Origin: Actinotalea solisilvae
Lineage (GTDB): Bacteria > Actinomycetota > Actinomycetes > Actinomycetales > Cellulomonadaceae
Assembly (NCBI RefSeq): GCF_016464425.1
Contig: NZ_JADDKQ010000003.1
Coordinates: forward strand, 248,001 to 312,000
DNA: 64,000 nucleotides
Direction of reading: 5' to 3'
A program made the position numbers and the translations under genes. Of the stretch, positions 19,897 to 29,081 are shown one piece after another. Positions within the stretch are counted from its first letter, which is position 1, and each line of letters opens with the position of its first letter. The notes below the pieces were generated by a model that ran no database searches, was not told the DNA's origin, and saw only the letters and a program-made list of their open reading frames with translations.

Positions 19897-20892
19897 TCAC
19901 ACGCCGAGACGCTCGCCGCGCACCTCGCGCCAGCGCAGCGCGTCGCCGATGGCGTCGCGCAGGGACAGCTCGGGCTTCCAGCCGAGGAGCTCGCGCGCGC
20001 GGTCGCTGGACGCCGCTCCGCCGACGACGTCGCCCTCCCGGCGCGGGCCGCGGACGACCTCGACGGGCTGCCCCACCACGTCGGCGAAGGCGTCCGCCAG
20101 CTCGAGGACGGTCGTCCCTGTCCCGGACCCGATGTTCACCGCGGTGAACGGTGAGGCGTCGTGGCAGACGTCGTCGAACGCCGCGAGCGCGAGGACGTGC
20201 GCCTGCGCGAGGTCCCACACGTGCACGTAGTCGCGGACGGGCGAGCCGTCGCGGGTCGGCCAGTCGGAGCCGTGCACGGTGAACGGCCGCCCTGCCTCGT
20301 GCGCGGCGAGCAGGCTGCCCAGGACGTGCGAGGGGTGAGCGACCTGGAGGCCCGTGCGCATCTGCGGGTCGGCGCCCACCGGGTTGAAGTAGCGCAGCGC
20401 GAGCGCGCGGACGGGGTGGGCGGCCACCACGTCCTGCAGCACCCGCTCGACCATCGCCTTCGAGACCGCGTACGGGCTGCGCGGGTCCAGCGGGGCCCGC
20501 TCGTCGACCACGAGCGACGGGCTCGCCGCGTAGACGGCGGCCGACGAGCTGAAGACGATGCGCGGGCACCCCACACCGACGAGCGCGTCGACGAGCTCGA
20601 TCGACCGCGTCACGTTCGCGCGGTAGTAGGCGAGCGGGTCGCTGACCGACTCGTGCACGACGGTCCGGGCCGCGCAGTGGACCACACCCTCGATGTCGGG
20701 GTGCTCGGTGAACACACGCTCGACCAGCGCGCGGTCGCCCACGTCGCCCTCGTACACGAGGCGCCCGCGCACGAACTCGCGCCGGCCGGTGCTGAAGTCG
20801 TCGAGGATCACGGGGGTCCAGCCCCGGTCCAGGCACGCCGAGGCGACCGTGCTGCCGATGTACCCGGCACCTCCGGTGATGACGACCTTCAT
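19897..20892 (-). CDS. galE: UDP-glucose 4-epimerase-like NAD-dependent epimerase
   Basis: Short-chain dehydrogenase-type sugar-nucleotide epimerase of 331 residues, GalE-like. It has the N-terminal NAD-binding TGGAGYIGS, HCAARTVVHESVSDP, the catalytic Ser (FSSSAAVY), YAVSK with the active-site Tyr and Lys, and RYFNPVGADP. GDVVGGAASSDRARELLGW near the end is typical of GalE. It would interconvert UDP-glucose and UDP-galactose for wall or exopolysaccharide sugars. ATG 20892 has GGAGGGGGC just upstream. It appears to be a single-gene unit. Confidence 0.9.
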   Translation of the reverse strand: MKVVITGGAGYIGSTVASACLDRGWTPVILDDFSTGRREFVRGRLVYEGDVGDRALVERVFTEHPDIEGVVHCAARTVVHESVSDPLAYYRANVTRSIELVDALVGVGCPRIVFSSSAAVYAASPSLVVDERAPLDPRSPYAVSKAMVERVLQDVVAAHPVRALALRYFNPVGADPQMRTGLQVAHPSHVLGSLLAAHEAGRPFTVHGSDWPTRDGSPVRDYVHVWDLAQAHVLALAAFDDVCHDASPFTAVNIGSGTGTTVLELADAFADVVGQPVEVVRGPRREGDVVGGAASSDRARELLGWKPELSLRDAIGDALRWREVRGERLGV

Positions 20893-21129
20893 CCCGCCCC
20901 CTCCACTCCGGACATCCTGGGGCATGCGACACCCCGCAGGTGCGATCTTCCACGCCCTCGTTCCGCCCGGGCATCCGTCCGGGGGGTGGTGCGGGGACCG
21001 CCGGGGTCCTGCTCGCGACGGAGACGGGCCGCCGAGCGGGCTCGCGGGCGTCGCGGCGACCTCGCGGCGCGGGACGGCTTCGCGCACGTCGCGGCGACGC
21101 CGCGACGCGTGGGCAGCGTGCGCGCGAGG

Positions 21130-22302
21130 TCAGGTGGTGAGGCGCGACTGCCAGGCGACGATGCGGTCGACGGCCTCGGCGACCACGTCGGGGGGCGAGG
21201 CGAACGCGAGACGCACCCAGCCGTCGCCGTCGACCGCGTCGAAGTCGGTGCCCGGGGTGAGCGCGACGCCCGCCTCGTCGAGCAGCCGCGCGCACCACGT
21301 GACGGAGTCGAGTCCCGAGTCCGAGACGTCGGCGTAGAGGTAGAAGGCGCCGTCGGGCGGGGCGACCTGCCGCCAGCCGAGCTCGGGGAGCCGGTCGAGC
21401 AGCAGCGAGCGCGACGCCGCGTAGACCGCGACCTCCGCCTCCGCGGCCGCGTAGCCCTCCGGCGTGAGCGCCGCGACCGCCGCGTGCTGGGCGAGGCCGG
21501 GCGGGCAGAGCGCGACGTTGCCGGCGAGCGCGTCCACGGGACCGACGAGGTCAGGCGGGAGCACGAGCCAGCCCAGCCGCCACCCCGTCATCGCCCAGTA
21601 CTTGGAGAACGAGGACACGACGACCGCGCCGGCATCCGTCGCCGCCGCCGCGGTCGCCGCCTCGGCCCCGTCGTACGTGATGCCGTGGTAGATCTCGTCG
21701 CTGATCAGCCGCACGTCGTACTCGGCGCACCAGGCGGTGAGCGCCGCGAGCTCCTGCGGGGTGAGCATCGTCCCCGTGGGGTTCGCGGGGCTCGCGGCGA
21801 CGACGCCGTCGAGCCCGCCGTCGTAGTAGGCCGCGGTGAGCTGCTCGACCGTCGGCTGGTAGCGGGTCGCCGGGCCGCACGCGAGCTCGACCACCTCGAG
21901 CCCGAGCGATCTCAGGATGTTCTTGTACGCCGGGTAGCCGGGCCGCGCGACGGCGACGCGGTCGCCCGGGTCGAACGCGCTGAGGAAGGCGAGCAGGAAG
22001 CCGCCCGAGGAGCCGGTGGTCACGGCGACGCGGGCGGGATCGAGGTCGACGTCGTACCAGCGGCCGTAGTGCTCCGCGATGGCGCGTCGGAGCCGCGGCA
22101 CGCCCACGGCCTCGGTGTACCCGACGTCGCCCGACGCCAGCAGGGCCGCGGCACGCTCGCGCACGACGGGCGAGGCGCCGTGCAGCGGCTGGCCAGCGCA
22201 CAGGTTGACGACCGACGCCCCCGCGTCACGCCGGGCGTTGGCGGCCGCGAGGACCTCCATCACGGCGAACGGCGGGACGAGCGAGCGGCGCGAGACCTTC
22301 AT
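21130..22302 (-). CDS. class I/II PLP aminotransferase
   Basis: Fold-type I aminotransferase of 390 residues. The PLP Lys lies in VVSSFSKYWAMTGWRLGW. ASPANPTGTMLTPQEL carries the conserved Asn-Pro, ISDEIYHGITYD the Asp that contacts the pyridine ring, and WVRLAFASP the substrate-carboxylate Arg. The GQP near residue 40 and overall length suit aspartate/aromatic or methionine-type aminotransferases; the substrate is not determined. CAGGAT plus 6 bases precedes the ATG, a leaderless layout. Confidence 0.9.
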   Translation of the reverse strand: MKVSRRSLVPPFAVMEVLAAANARRDAGASVVNLCAGQPLHGASPVVRERAAALLASGDVGYTEAVGVPRLRRAIAEHYGRWYDVDLDPARVAVTTGSSGGFLLAFLSAFDPGDRVAVARPGYPAYKNILRSLGLEVVELACGPATRYQPTVEQLTAAYYDGGLDGVVAASPANPTGTMLTPQELAALTAWCAEYDVRLISDEIYHGITYDGAEAATAAAATDAGAVVVSSFSKYWAMTGWRLGWLVLPPDLVGPVDALAGNVALCPPGLAQHAAVAALTPEGYAAAEAEVAVYAASRSLLLDRLPELGWRQVAPPDGAFYLYADVSDSGLDSVTWCARLLDEAGVALTPGTDFDAVDGDGWVRLAFASPPDVVAEAVDRIVAWQSRLTT

Positions 22303-22370
22303 CCGGCCATCCTGCCCCGACGCTCCGGCCGCGTGTGCCGGGCGGCGTCGGCCCGACGACCGGGTGGGGC

Positions 22371-22796
22371 TCAGCCGAAGTCGAGGATGTCGCTGAGCCA
22401 GGACTCCTTCTTCTTGCGGTACGGCTGGTTGCGCGGGTCGCGGCGCGGGTCGTAGTCACGCCGGTCGTCACGGCGGTCGTCACGCCGGTCGTCACGGTAG
22501 CCGCGGCGCTCGTCGCCGTACCCGGACGACGGGGTGTCGTACGGCTGCGCCGGGTAGGGCGCGGGAGCGGCGGGCTCCGCGCGGTACGGCTGCGGCGGGT
22601 ACTGGCCGGACGCCGGCGACACCGGCGGGGCCGCCGAGGCGGGGGCGGCGGGCGCGACCTCCGCCGCGGCGCGGTCGAGGATCTTGTCGAGCTCACCGCG
22701 GTCGAGCCAGATGCCGCGACACGTCGGGCAGTAGTCGATCTCGACCCCCTGCCGCTCGGACATGACCAGGTCGACGCCGTCGATCGGGCACTTCAT
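22371..22796 (-). CDS. TFIIB-type zinc-ribbon protein with charged tail
   Basis: 141 residues. The first 40 form a zf-TFIIB ribbon: MKCPIDGVDLVMSERQ, then DYCPTCRGIWLDRGELDKIL, with Cys3, Cys23 and Cys26 visible as metal ligands. The remainder is low complexity: a Pro/Ala/Tyr-rich part followed by a tract of (R)RDDRRDD repeats and a basic end RKKKESWLSDILDFG. The charged repeats explain the repeated CGGTCGTCAC units in the DNA at 22450-22500. Such proteins are common in actinobacteria and are of unknown role. Confidence 0.85.
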   Translation of the reverse strand: MKCPIDGVDLVMSERQGVEIDYCPTCRGIWLDRGELDKILDRAAAEVAPAAPASAAPPVSPASGQYPPQPYRAEPAAPAPYPAQPYDTPSSGYGDERRGYRDDRRDDRRDDRRDYDPRRDPRNQPYRKKKESWLSDILDFG

Positions 22797-22866
22797 GGCA
22801 GCTCCTCCGCTCGTGGTGCGATCTCCCACACAACGCCGGGGGGCGCCCCGAAGTGCCCGACCGGCA

Positions 22867-23424
22867 TCACGACTGCGACGCGTCCTGCGGGGGTCGGCCC
22901 TCGGCGAGCGCGGCCCGCACGTGGGCCACGATCCCGTCGACGGCGGCCTCGACCTCCGCGAGCGTCGTCTCGAAGCCCGACTCCTCGCCGTACCAGGGGT
23001 CGTCGACGTCGAGCACGTGCTCGGGACCGTCCGTCGGGGCCGCGGGGTCGAAGCTGCGGAACATGCGGATGCGGTCGGTCAGCCCGGCGTCACCCCGCGC
23101 GAGCCGGCGCAGCGCGGCCGCGTGCGTCGCCGTCATCGGGAGCACGAGGTCGCGCGCCGCGAGGTCGACGGCGTCGACCCGACGGGCGCGGTGCTCCGGC
23201 ACCTCGTAGCCGTGGGCGGCGAGCACCCGCCGCGCGCGCGGGTCGATCGGCCGGCCGTGCTCCTCGTCGCTCGTGCCGGTCGAGTCGACGTCGACGACGT
23301 CGGCCAGGCCGGCCTCGGCGAGCCGCGCGCGCAGCACGACCTCGGCCATCGGCGAGCGGCAGATGTTGCCCGTGCAGACGGTCATGACGCGGTAGGTCGG
23401 GCGGTGCGGGGCGGGGCGGGTCAC
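22867..23424 (-). CDS. low-molecular-weight protein tyrosine phosphatase
   Basis: 185 residues. The phosphate-binding loop VCTGNICRSPMAE has the CX5RS signature near residues 16-24, and the general-acid Asp is in DVDDPWYGEE. In actinobacteria such enzymes (PtpA-like) dephosphorylate tyrosine in proteins or low-molecular-weight substrates. GTG 23424 was chosen because CACGAT lies 6 bases upstream; an in-frame ATG further in, just before TVCTGNICRS, is the alternative. Confidence 0.92.
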   Translation of the reverse strand: MTRPAPHRPTYRVMTVCTGNICRSPMAEVVLRARLAEAGLADVVDVDSTGTSDEEHGRPIDPRARRVLAAHGYEVPEHRARRVDAVDLAARDLVLPMTATHAAALRRLARGDAGLTDRIRMFRSFDPAAPTDGPEHVLDVDDPWYGEESGFETTLAEVEAAVDGIVAHVRAALAEGRPPQDASQS

Positions 23425-23472
23425 GCCGTCATCGTGCCCCACCGCAGCCGCTGCGGGCGGCAGCGCGAGCCC

Positions 23473-23485
23473 TAGAGTGCAGCCC
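23473..23485 (+). promoter_or_regulatory. -10 box for a leaderless start
   Basis: TAGAGT, 7 bases, then ATG at 23486. No ribosome binding site is present. Confidence 0.55.
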
Positions 23486-23923
23486 ATGACGACGGACGAC
23501 CGCCCCGCCAAGGAGCCGTGGGCGGTGAGCTTCGGGCTGCTCGGCGTCGTCGCCGGGTGCCTCGTGACGGCGCTCGTGCTCATGGCCCTCGTGTACACGG
23601 TGCTCTCGGCGGCGCCGGCGGGCGAGCTCGAGGCCGCCGGGGTCGAGGCGGCTCCCGGACGGTTGGCCGTGCTCATCGGCGGCTTCGCCGCGATCGCCAT
23701 CCTCGTCGTGGGCCCGACGCTCGCGTTCGGGGTGGGCTGGCTGCTCCGGCGGGTGCGCGCCCAGTCGCTGCACGTCATCGCCTTCGCCGCGCTGGGCGCC
23801 GTCGTCGGCGCGGTCGGCGGGTTCGTGCTCGGCGGGCCGACGTTCGCCAACCTCCTCGGCGGGATGCTCGGCGTCGCCGCGGCGGCGGGCCGCGCGGCCC
23901 TCGTCCCGTTCGCACGGGTCTGA
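23486..23923 (+). CDS. small hypothetical membrane protein, 145 aa
   Basis: 145 residues with four predicted membrane helices: about 14-38 (LLGVVAGCLVTALVLMALVY), 58-80, 92-112 and a Gly-rich helix near 115-130. A basic turn LLRRVRAQ lies between the second and third, which sets the likely orientation. I recognise no family. The ATG is preceded by a well-placed -10 box; an overlapping GTG at 23477 would sit inside that box. Confidence 0.6.
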   Translation: MTTDDRPAKEPWAVSFGLLGVVAGCLVTALVLMALVYTVLSAAPAGELEAAGVEAAPGRLAVLIGGFAAIAILVVGPTLAFGVGWLLRRVRAQSLHVIAFAALGAVVGAVGGFVLGGPTFANLLGGMLGVAAAAGRAALVPFARV

Positions 23924-24242
23924 CCTCGCCCCGGGCGGGGCCCGGGCACGGGACAGCCCGTGGGTTACCGGTCGGGACGACCGGCGCGCCGTGCTGGACG
24001 ATGCACGGCCCCCACGGGCTGCGGTGACTGCCGGGTCTCGCTGCCGCTCGGCGGCTCGGGACCGGAGGCAATCCGTCCGATGTGCTCGGGCGACTAGCGG
24101 ACAGCCACCTCACGCGTCCGAAGAGAAATCATCTTCTGGACCACCTCCTCTCCCGTGTGCCTCGACGGTACGTCCGGCCCCGCGGGGATGCCAAGCGGTA
24201 TTTCGCGGGCCGGCCGCACCCGGCTCGTGCCGCCCGCGGGCC
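23924..24242. other. intergenic region without a recognisable gene
   Basis: About 320 bases upstream of the promoter for the GGDEF-EAL gene. Codon bias is absent. An A/T-rich patch near 24118-24140 (containing AGAGAAATCATCTTC) stands out in the GC-rich background. I see no RNA gene, and no terminator after 23923 beyond loose GGGCGGGGCCC-type pairing. Confidence 0.5.
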
Positions 24243-24269
24243 TCAACGCCCGGGGGATCGGGCCGATAT
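24243..24269 (+). promoter_or_regulatory. sigma-28-type (FliA/WhiG) promoter for the GGDEF-EAL gene
   Basis: TCAA, 15 bp, GCCGATAT. This is the closest match in the window to the FliA/WhiG consensus TAAA-N15-GCCGATAA. It ends 45 bases before the ATG of the GGDEF-EAL gene. Confidence 0.75.
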
Positions 24270-24314
24270 ACCTGGCGACGTCCGACGTGGCCGGACCGGA
24301 GCAGAGGGGGCACG

Positions 24315-27080
24315 ATGCGCGCCGAGCGGCTGCCTGCTGCCGTGCTGCTCGCCGGCGCGCTCGCGGTGCTCGTCTTCCTCGTCGCCCCCGTGGGCTCGCC
24401 CGCGCAGGTCGCCGCGTTCCTCGCACCCTTCGTCGCGACGACGGCGCTGCTCGGCGCACGCGCGTGGCGCGCGCGCGGACCGCACCGCCGGGCGCTCCAG
24501 CTGCTGTGGTTCGGCTCGGCGGCGTACCTCGTCGGGATGGGGACGTGGTACCTCGCGCCGGTGGTGCTCGGCGTGACGCTCGACTTCCCGACCGTGCTCG
24601 ACGGCGTCTTCTTCGTCTCCTTCGGCGTCTACACCGCGTTCCTCACCGTCGTCCTGCGCCACCGTGCGCCGGACCGGCGGGCCGAGAGCCGGATCGCCGC
24701 CACCGACTCGCTCATCCTCACGTGCGCCGCCTCGGCGGCCGTCTGGGTGCTGCAGATCGAGCCGGGCATCCACACCCAGGCGCCCGTCATGGCGCGCGCC
24801 GTGGCGCTCGTCTACCCGGCGGCGAACGTCGTGATCTTCGCGCTCGCCGCGCGGCTCGCCGTCTCCGGCCGCCTCCTCGCGAGCGCGCCCGGCGCGCTCC
24901 TCCTGGCGTGGATCGGGTTCGAGCTCGCCGGGGACGTCTTCTACGGCACGCAGGTCACCAACGGCACGTTCGAGCACGGCGGGCCCCTGACGGTGACGTG
25001 GCTCGTGTCCTACAGCGCGCTCGCGGCCCTCGCGGTCCACCCGCGCCTGCCCGCGCTGCTGCGCGGCGCCCGCGGGCGCGACGACGTCGTCGTGGGCGAG
25101 CGTGCGGTCTGGGTGAGGTACGTCCGGCACGGGCTGCTGCTCGGGGCGACGCTCGTCCCCCTCGCGCTCATCGCGCTGAGCCCCGACGCCGGCCCGGGGC
25201 TGCTCGTGCTCGCGTGCGTGACGTTCGTGCTGGTCATCGTCCGGGTGCAGCTCCTCTCGGGCGACCTCGGGGACCAGCGCCGGCTCACGGCCGAGCAGCG
25301 GCGCCTGCTCGACCGCGTCGAGGCGCAGAACCTGGAGCTCGCGAGGTACGCCGCGATCGTCGACTCGACCGACGACTCCGTGCTCACGGTGACCCTCGAC
25401 GGCCTCATCGCCACGTGGAACCCGGGCGCCACCCGCCTCTACGGGTACACCGCCGAGGAGGCCGTCGGCGGGCCGTCGAGCGTCCTCGTGCACGACCGCG
25501 ACGCCGAGGCCTTCACGCAGGCCTTCACGCAGACGCTCGCGACGGGCCACGCGCGGATCGAGGCGCTCGCCCTGCGGCGCGACGGCACGACGGTCGAGAT
25601 CCTCTGCACCCTCTCGGTCATCCGCGACGCCGACGGCGAGCCCGCGGGGGTCGTGGGCATCGCGCGCGACATCACGGACCGCAAGGCCGCCGAGGCGCAG
25701 CTGCGCGAGCACGCGCTCGAGATGCGCCGCCAGGCGTTCCAGGACCCCCTCACGGGCCTGGGCAACCGCGCGCTGTTCACCCAGCGCGTCGCCGAGCTCA
25801 CCGACCCGGCGGCGGGCCTCGACCTGCGCGAGATCGCCGTCATCATGCTCGACCTCGACGACTTCAAGGTCGTCAACGACTCCCTCGGCCACGAGGCCGG
25901 CGACGCGCTCCTCACCGCCGCCGCGCGCCGCCTGGGGGACATCGTCGGCGAGCGCGGCACGGTGACCCGGCTCGGCGGCGACGAGTTCACGGTCATCCTG
26001 CCCCGGGGCGGGGAGGCGGCGGGGGTCGCCCTCGGCACCGAGGTGCTCGAGGCGTTCGCGCACGACTTCCAGGTGCTCGGCCTGGCGCTGCGCACCGCGA
26101 CGAGCGTGGGCGTCACCACGGGCGCGGCCGGCGCCGACGCCGGCTCCCTGCTCCGCAGCGCGGACCTCGCCATGTACGCGGCCAAGGCCGCGGGGAAGGG
26201 CACGCTGCGCGTCTACCAGGAGGGCCTGCTGCACCAGGCGCACGAGCGCCTCCAGCTCGAGAACCACCTGCGCCACGCGGTGCAGCGGGGCGAGCTCGCG
26301 CTCGAGTACCAGCCGATCGTCGACGCCGGGACCGGCGCCGTCGTCGGGCTCGAGGCGCTCGCGCGGTGGCACCACCCGCGCTGGGGCGCGGTCTCGCCCG
26401 GCGCGTTCATCCCGGTCGCCGAGGCGAGCGGGACCATCGTGGTCATCGGCGAGTGGGTGCTGCGCACCGCGTGCCGCGAGGCCGCGGCGTTCGCGGTGAC
26501 GCACGGGCGGCCCGTCGGCATCTCGGTCAACGTCTCGGTGCGGCAGCTGCAGGCCGACGGGTTCCGGGCGGTCGTCGAGGACGCCCTCGCCGAGGCCGGC
26601 CTCGCGCCCGAGCTCCTCACGCTCGAGGTGACCGAGAGCCTGTTCATGTCCGACGACCCGCGGTCCGCGGTCGTGCTCGACGAGCTGCACGCCCTCGGCG
26701 TCGAGCTGTCCGTCGACGACTTCGGCACCGGGCACTCCTCCCTCGCGCGCCTGCGTCTCCTGCCCGTGTCCGAGCTCAAGGTCGACCGGTCGTTCGTCAG
26801 CGCGATCGGCGAGGACGGCGAGTGCGGGCCGATCATCACGGCCGTCGTCGCGATGGCCCGGGCGCTCGACCTCTCGGTCGTCGCCGAGGGCGTGGAGACG
26901 GCCGTCCAGCTCACCGCCCTGCGGCGCGCGGGGTGCGACCGCATCCAGGGCTTCCACATCGCGCGGCCCATGCCGGCGGCGGGCCTCGCGACGCTGCCGC
27001 GCACGCTCGGGTCGCCGTCGACGGTGGTGCACGTCCCGACGCCCGCGCGACGCACGGGCACGCGCGTCCCCACGGCCTGA
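24315..27080 (+). CDS. membrane PAS-GGDEF-EAL c-di-GMP turnover protein
   Basis: 921 residues. About eight or nine membrane helices fill the first 320 residues. A PAS domain follows near 344-460 (AAIVDSTDDSVLTVTLDG, ending VVGIARDITDRKAAE). The GGDEF domain has an intact active site (RLGGDEFTVIL, near 555), and the EAL domain has an intact EAL (VVGLEALARWHHP, near 679) and DDFGTGHSSL. Both synthesis and breakdown of c-di-GMP look possible; which dominates cannot be told. Its sigma-28-type promoter places it in the motility regulon, and a c-di-GMP riboswitch lies 2 kb downstream. Confidence 0.95.
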   Translation: MRAERLPAAVLLAGALAVLVFLVAPVGSPAQVAAFLAPFVATTALLGARAWRARGPHRRALQLLWFGSAAYLVGMGTWYLAPVVLGVTLDFPTVLDGVFFVSFGVYTAFLTVVLRHRAPDRRAESRIAATDSLILTCAASAAVWVLQIEPGIHTQAPVMARAVALVYPAANVVIFALAARLAVSGRLLASAPGALLLAWIGFELAGDVFYGTQVTNGTFEHGGPLTVTWLVSYSALAALAVHPRLPALLRGARGRDDVVVGERAVWVRYVRHGLLLGATLVPLALIALSPDAGPGLLVLACVTFVLVIVRVQLLSGDLGDQRRLTAEQRRLLDRVEAQNLELARYAAIVDSTDDSVLTVTLDGLIATWNPGATRLYGYTAEEAVGGPSSVLVHDRDAEAFTQAFTQTLATGHARIEALALRRDGTTVEILCTLSVIRDADGEPAGVVGIARDITDRKAAEAQLREHALEMRRQAFQDPLTGLGNRALFTQRVAELTDPAAGLDLREIAVIMLDLDDFKVVNDSLGHEAGDALLTAAARRLGDIVGERGTVTRLGGDEFTVILPRGGEAAGVALGTEVLEAFAHDFQVLGLALRTATSVGVTTGAAGADAGSLLRSADLAMYAAKAAGKGTLRVYQEGLLHQAHERLQLENHLRHAVQRGELALEYQPIVDAGTGAVVGLEALARWHHPRWGAVSPGAFIPVAEASGTIVVIGEWVLRTACREAAAFAVTHGRPVGISVNVSVRQLQADGFRAVVEDALAEAGLAPELLTLEVTESLFMSDDPRSAVVLDELHALGVELSVDDFGTGHSSLARLRLLPVSELKVDRSFVSAIGEDGECGPIITAVVAMARALDLSVVAEGVETAVQLTALRRAGCDRIQGFHIARPMPAAGLATLPRTLGSPSTVVHVPTPARRTGTRVPTA

Positions 27081-27185
27081 CGGCGCACCCGGGCGGCGGC
27101 GCCCCGGGCCTGCGTGCGTCGGCCGCCCCGGCTAGGGTGCGGAGCCGGCGGGGCCGCCCCGCCGCGTCGCGACCGGGGAGGGACC

Positions 27186-28859
27186 ATGAGGACGACACGC
27201 GCCGCCGCGGGCCTCGTCGCCCTCGCCCTCACGCTCCTGGCCTGCACGCCGCTCGAGCCCGACGGCGAGCGCTCGACGAGCGCACCCACGCCGACCCCGA
27301 CGCCCGAGGTCGCCGTCGCCGCCGAGGTGCGCCTGCCCGACGCGGCCACGACGGTGCTCGACAGCCCGGACCCCGTCGCGCGCGCCGTGGCGGTCAGCGA
27401 GGCGCTCTTCGCGAGCGCGCCCGTCGTGGTGCTCGCCCCGGCCGACGACGTCGCCGCGCAGGTCCGCGCCGCCGCGCTGGCCGTCTCGCTCGGCGCGCCG
27501 CTCCTGCTCGCGGGCCCCGACGACACCGTCGGCGGCGAGGTCGAGCGCCTCGACGCCGCGGCCGTCCTCGCGGTGGGGGTGCCGGGCGGGCTCGAGACCG
27601 ACGCGGACGTGGTCGACGCGCCCGAGGACCCCGAGGCGCTCGCCGCGGTCCTGCGCCTCGACCCCCTCGCGGCGCCCGTGACCGCACCCGGGGGCGAGGT
27701 GGCGGCGGTCGCCGCGCTCGACGCGTCGACCCTGCCGGCCGCGCCGAGCGACGCCGACGACGCCGGCGGGGCGACCACAGAGCCCGAGGAGCCCGACGAG
27801 GGCGCGCTGCCGCTCACCTCGCGGCCCGAGCCGCCGTCGGGCGGGCTCGTGCTCACCACGGGGGACGCGGGCGACGTCGCCGCGGTCGCGACCGCACGCG
27901 CGGCCGGCGTGCCGGTGCTCGCCGTGCCCGGGGGCGACCCGCGCGTGGGCAGCGCGACCGTGCAGGCGGTCGCCGCCGCCGCGCCCACCGCCGTCGTCGC
28001 GCTGGGCGCCGCCTTCGGGACCCCTGAGGACCTCGGCTGGCGGGTGACGACGGCCGCGACGGGCGTCGAGCTCCCGGGCGGGGGGCAGACGCTCTTCCCG
28101 GGTCGCCGGCTCGTGGCCCTCTACGGGACGCCGACGTTCCCGGCGCTCGGCGTGCTCGGCGAGACGGACCTCGCCGGGAGCATCGCCAAGGCGCACGCGC
28201 TCGCCGGCTCCTACCAGCCGCTGACGGGCGACCTGGTGGTGCCCGCGTTCGAGATCATCGTGACGATCGCCTCGGCCGGTGCGGGCGCCGACGGGAACTA
28301 CTCGAACGAGCTGCCGGTCGAGTCGTTCGTGCCCTGGGTCGAGGCCGCGCGGGACGCCGGGATCTACGTGGTCCTCGACCTCCAGCCCGGGCGGACCGAC
28401 TTCCTCAGCCAGGCGACGATCTACGAGCCGCTGCTGCGGTACCCGAACGTGGGCCTCGCCCTGGACCCCGAGTGGCGTCTCGCGCCCGACCAGGTGCACC
28501 TGCGCCAGATCGGGTCGGTGCACGCCTCCGAGATCAACGCCGTCTCGACGTGGCTCGCGGACCTCACGCGGACGCACGCCCTGCCGCAGAAGCTCTTCGT
28601 CCTGCACCAGTTCAGCCACCGGATGATCGCGGACCGCGCGCTCGTGGACACCAGCCGACCCGAGCTCGCGACGATGATCCACGTCGACGGCCAGGGCAGC
28701 CAGGGCGCCAAGGCGGGTACGTGGGCCTCGCTGCTGCAGGGCGCGCCGCCGGGCCTCGCGTGGGGCTGGAAGAACTTCATCGACGAGGACGTGCCGATGC
28801 TCACGCCGCCCGAGACCTACGCGGTGCAGCCGGTGCCGGAGCTCGTCACGTACCAGTGA
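27186..28859 (+). CDS. cell-surface lipoprotein with CW-binding-2-like repeats
   Basis: 557 residues. The lipoprotein signal peptide ends LTLLAC at about residue 20, followed by a Thr/Pro linker. Residues about 60-330 alternate strand and helix with short runs such as VVVLAPADD and GAPLLLAGPDD, resembling cell-wall-binding repeat 2 domains. The C-terminal 220 residues (from FPGRRLVALYG) look like a glycoside-hydrolase-type barrel (LPVESFVPWVEAARDAGIYVVLD, VGLALDPEWRL), but no catalytic pair can be named. TAGGGT at 27133 is a likely -10, and GGGGAGGGACC precedes the ATG. Confidence 0.75.
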   Translation: MRTTRAAAGLVALALTLLACTPLEPDGERSTSAPTPTPTPEVAVAAEVRLPDAATTVLDSPDPVARAVAVSEALFASAPVVVLAPADDVAAQVRAAALAVSLGAPLLLAGPDDTVGGEVERLDAAAVLAVGVPGGLETDADVVDAPEDPEALAAVLRLDPLAAPVTAPGGEVAAVAALDASTLPAAPSDADDAGGATTEPEEPDEGALPLTSRPEPPSGGLVLTTGDAGDVAAVATARAAGVPVLAVPGGDPRVGSATVQAVAAAAPTAVVALGAAFGTPEDLGWRVTTAATGVELPGGGQTLFPGRRLVALYGTPTFPALGVLGETDLAGSIAKAHALAGSYQPLTGDLVVPAFEIIVTIASAGAGADGNYSNELPVESFVPWVEAARDAGIYVVLDLQPGRTDFLSQATIYEPLLRYPNVGLALDPEWRLAPDQVHLRQIGSVHASEINAVSTWLADLTRTHALPQKLFVLHQFSHRMIADRALVDTSRPELATMIHVDGQGSQGAKAGTWASLLQGAPPGLAWGWKNFIDEDVPMLTPPETYAVQPVPELVTYQ

Positions 28860-28905
28860 CCGCCCGGCCGGGCCGGACGCGACCGGGCCGGACCCGGCGC
28901 TGAGG

Positions 28906-29067
28906 TCAGACCGCGCGCAGGAGCTGCGTCGGCAGCACCGCGTTGAAGCACGCGCGCTCGCCGGCCATCGCGGCCCAGCGGGCCAGGACCTGCGGGGGGA
29001 CCGTCATGGTGCTCGCGGAGTCCTCGACGGAGGTCGAGACGGACGCGGAGTTGCCGAGGTCGCTCAT
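28906..29067 (-). CDS. orphan 53-aa protein under a c-di-GMP riboswitch
   Basis: MSDLGNSASVSTSVEDSAST is the start; the rest has a helix-like MTVPPQVLARWAAMAGERAC and ends VLPTQLLRAV. It has one Cys and no signal peptide or membrane helix. I do not recognise the family. It is believed real because nearly every codon ends in G or C and because its ATG lies about 15 bases after a clear c-di-GMP-I aptamer, with AGCAGG as a weak ribosome site. It is convergent with the lipoprotein gene (46-base GC-rich gap). Confidence 0.75.
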   Translation of the reverse strand: MSDLGNSASVSTSVEDSASTMTVPPQVLARWAAMAGERACFNAVLPTQLLRAV

Positions 29068-29081
29068 GGGGGCCTGCTCTC

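Noticed and set aside
22450-22500. Short direct repeats of CGGTCGTCAC that could suggest a CRISPR or tandem-repeat locus
   Set aside because: They are in frame and encode the RDDRRDD tail of the zinc-ribbon protein; there are no spacers of constant length.
24100-24150. A/T-rich patch that might be an RNA gene or a phage attachment site
   Set aside because: Only a 5-bp stem can be formed, no tRNA end or direct repeat is present, and no integrase is nearby.
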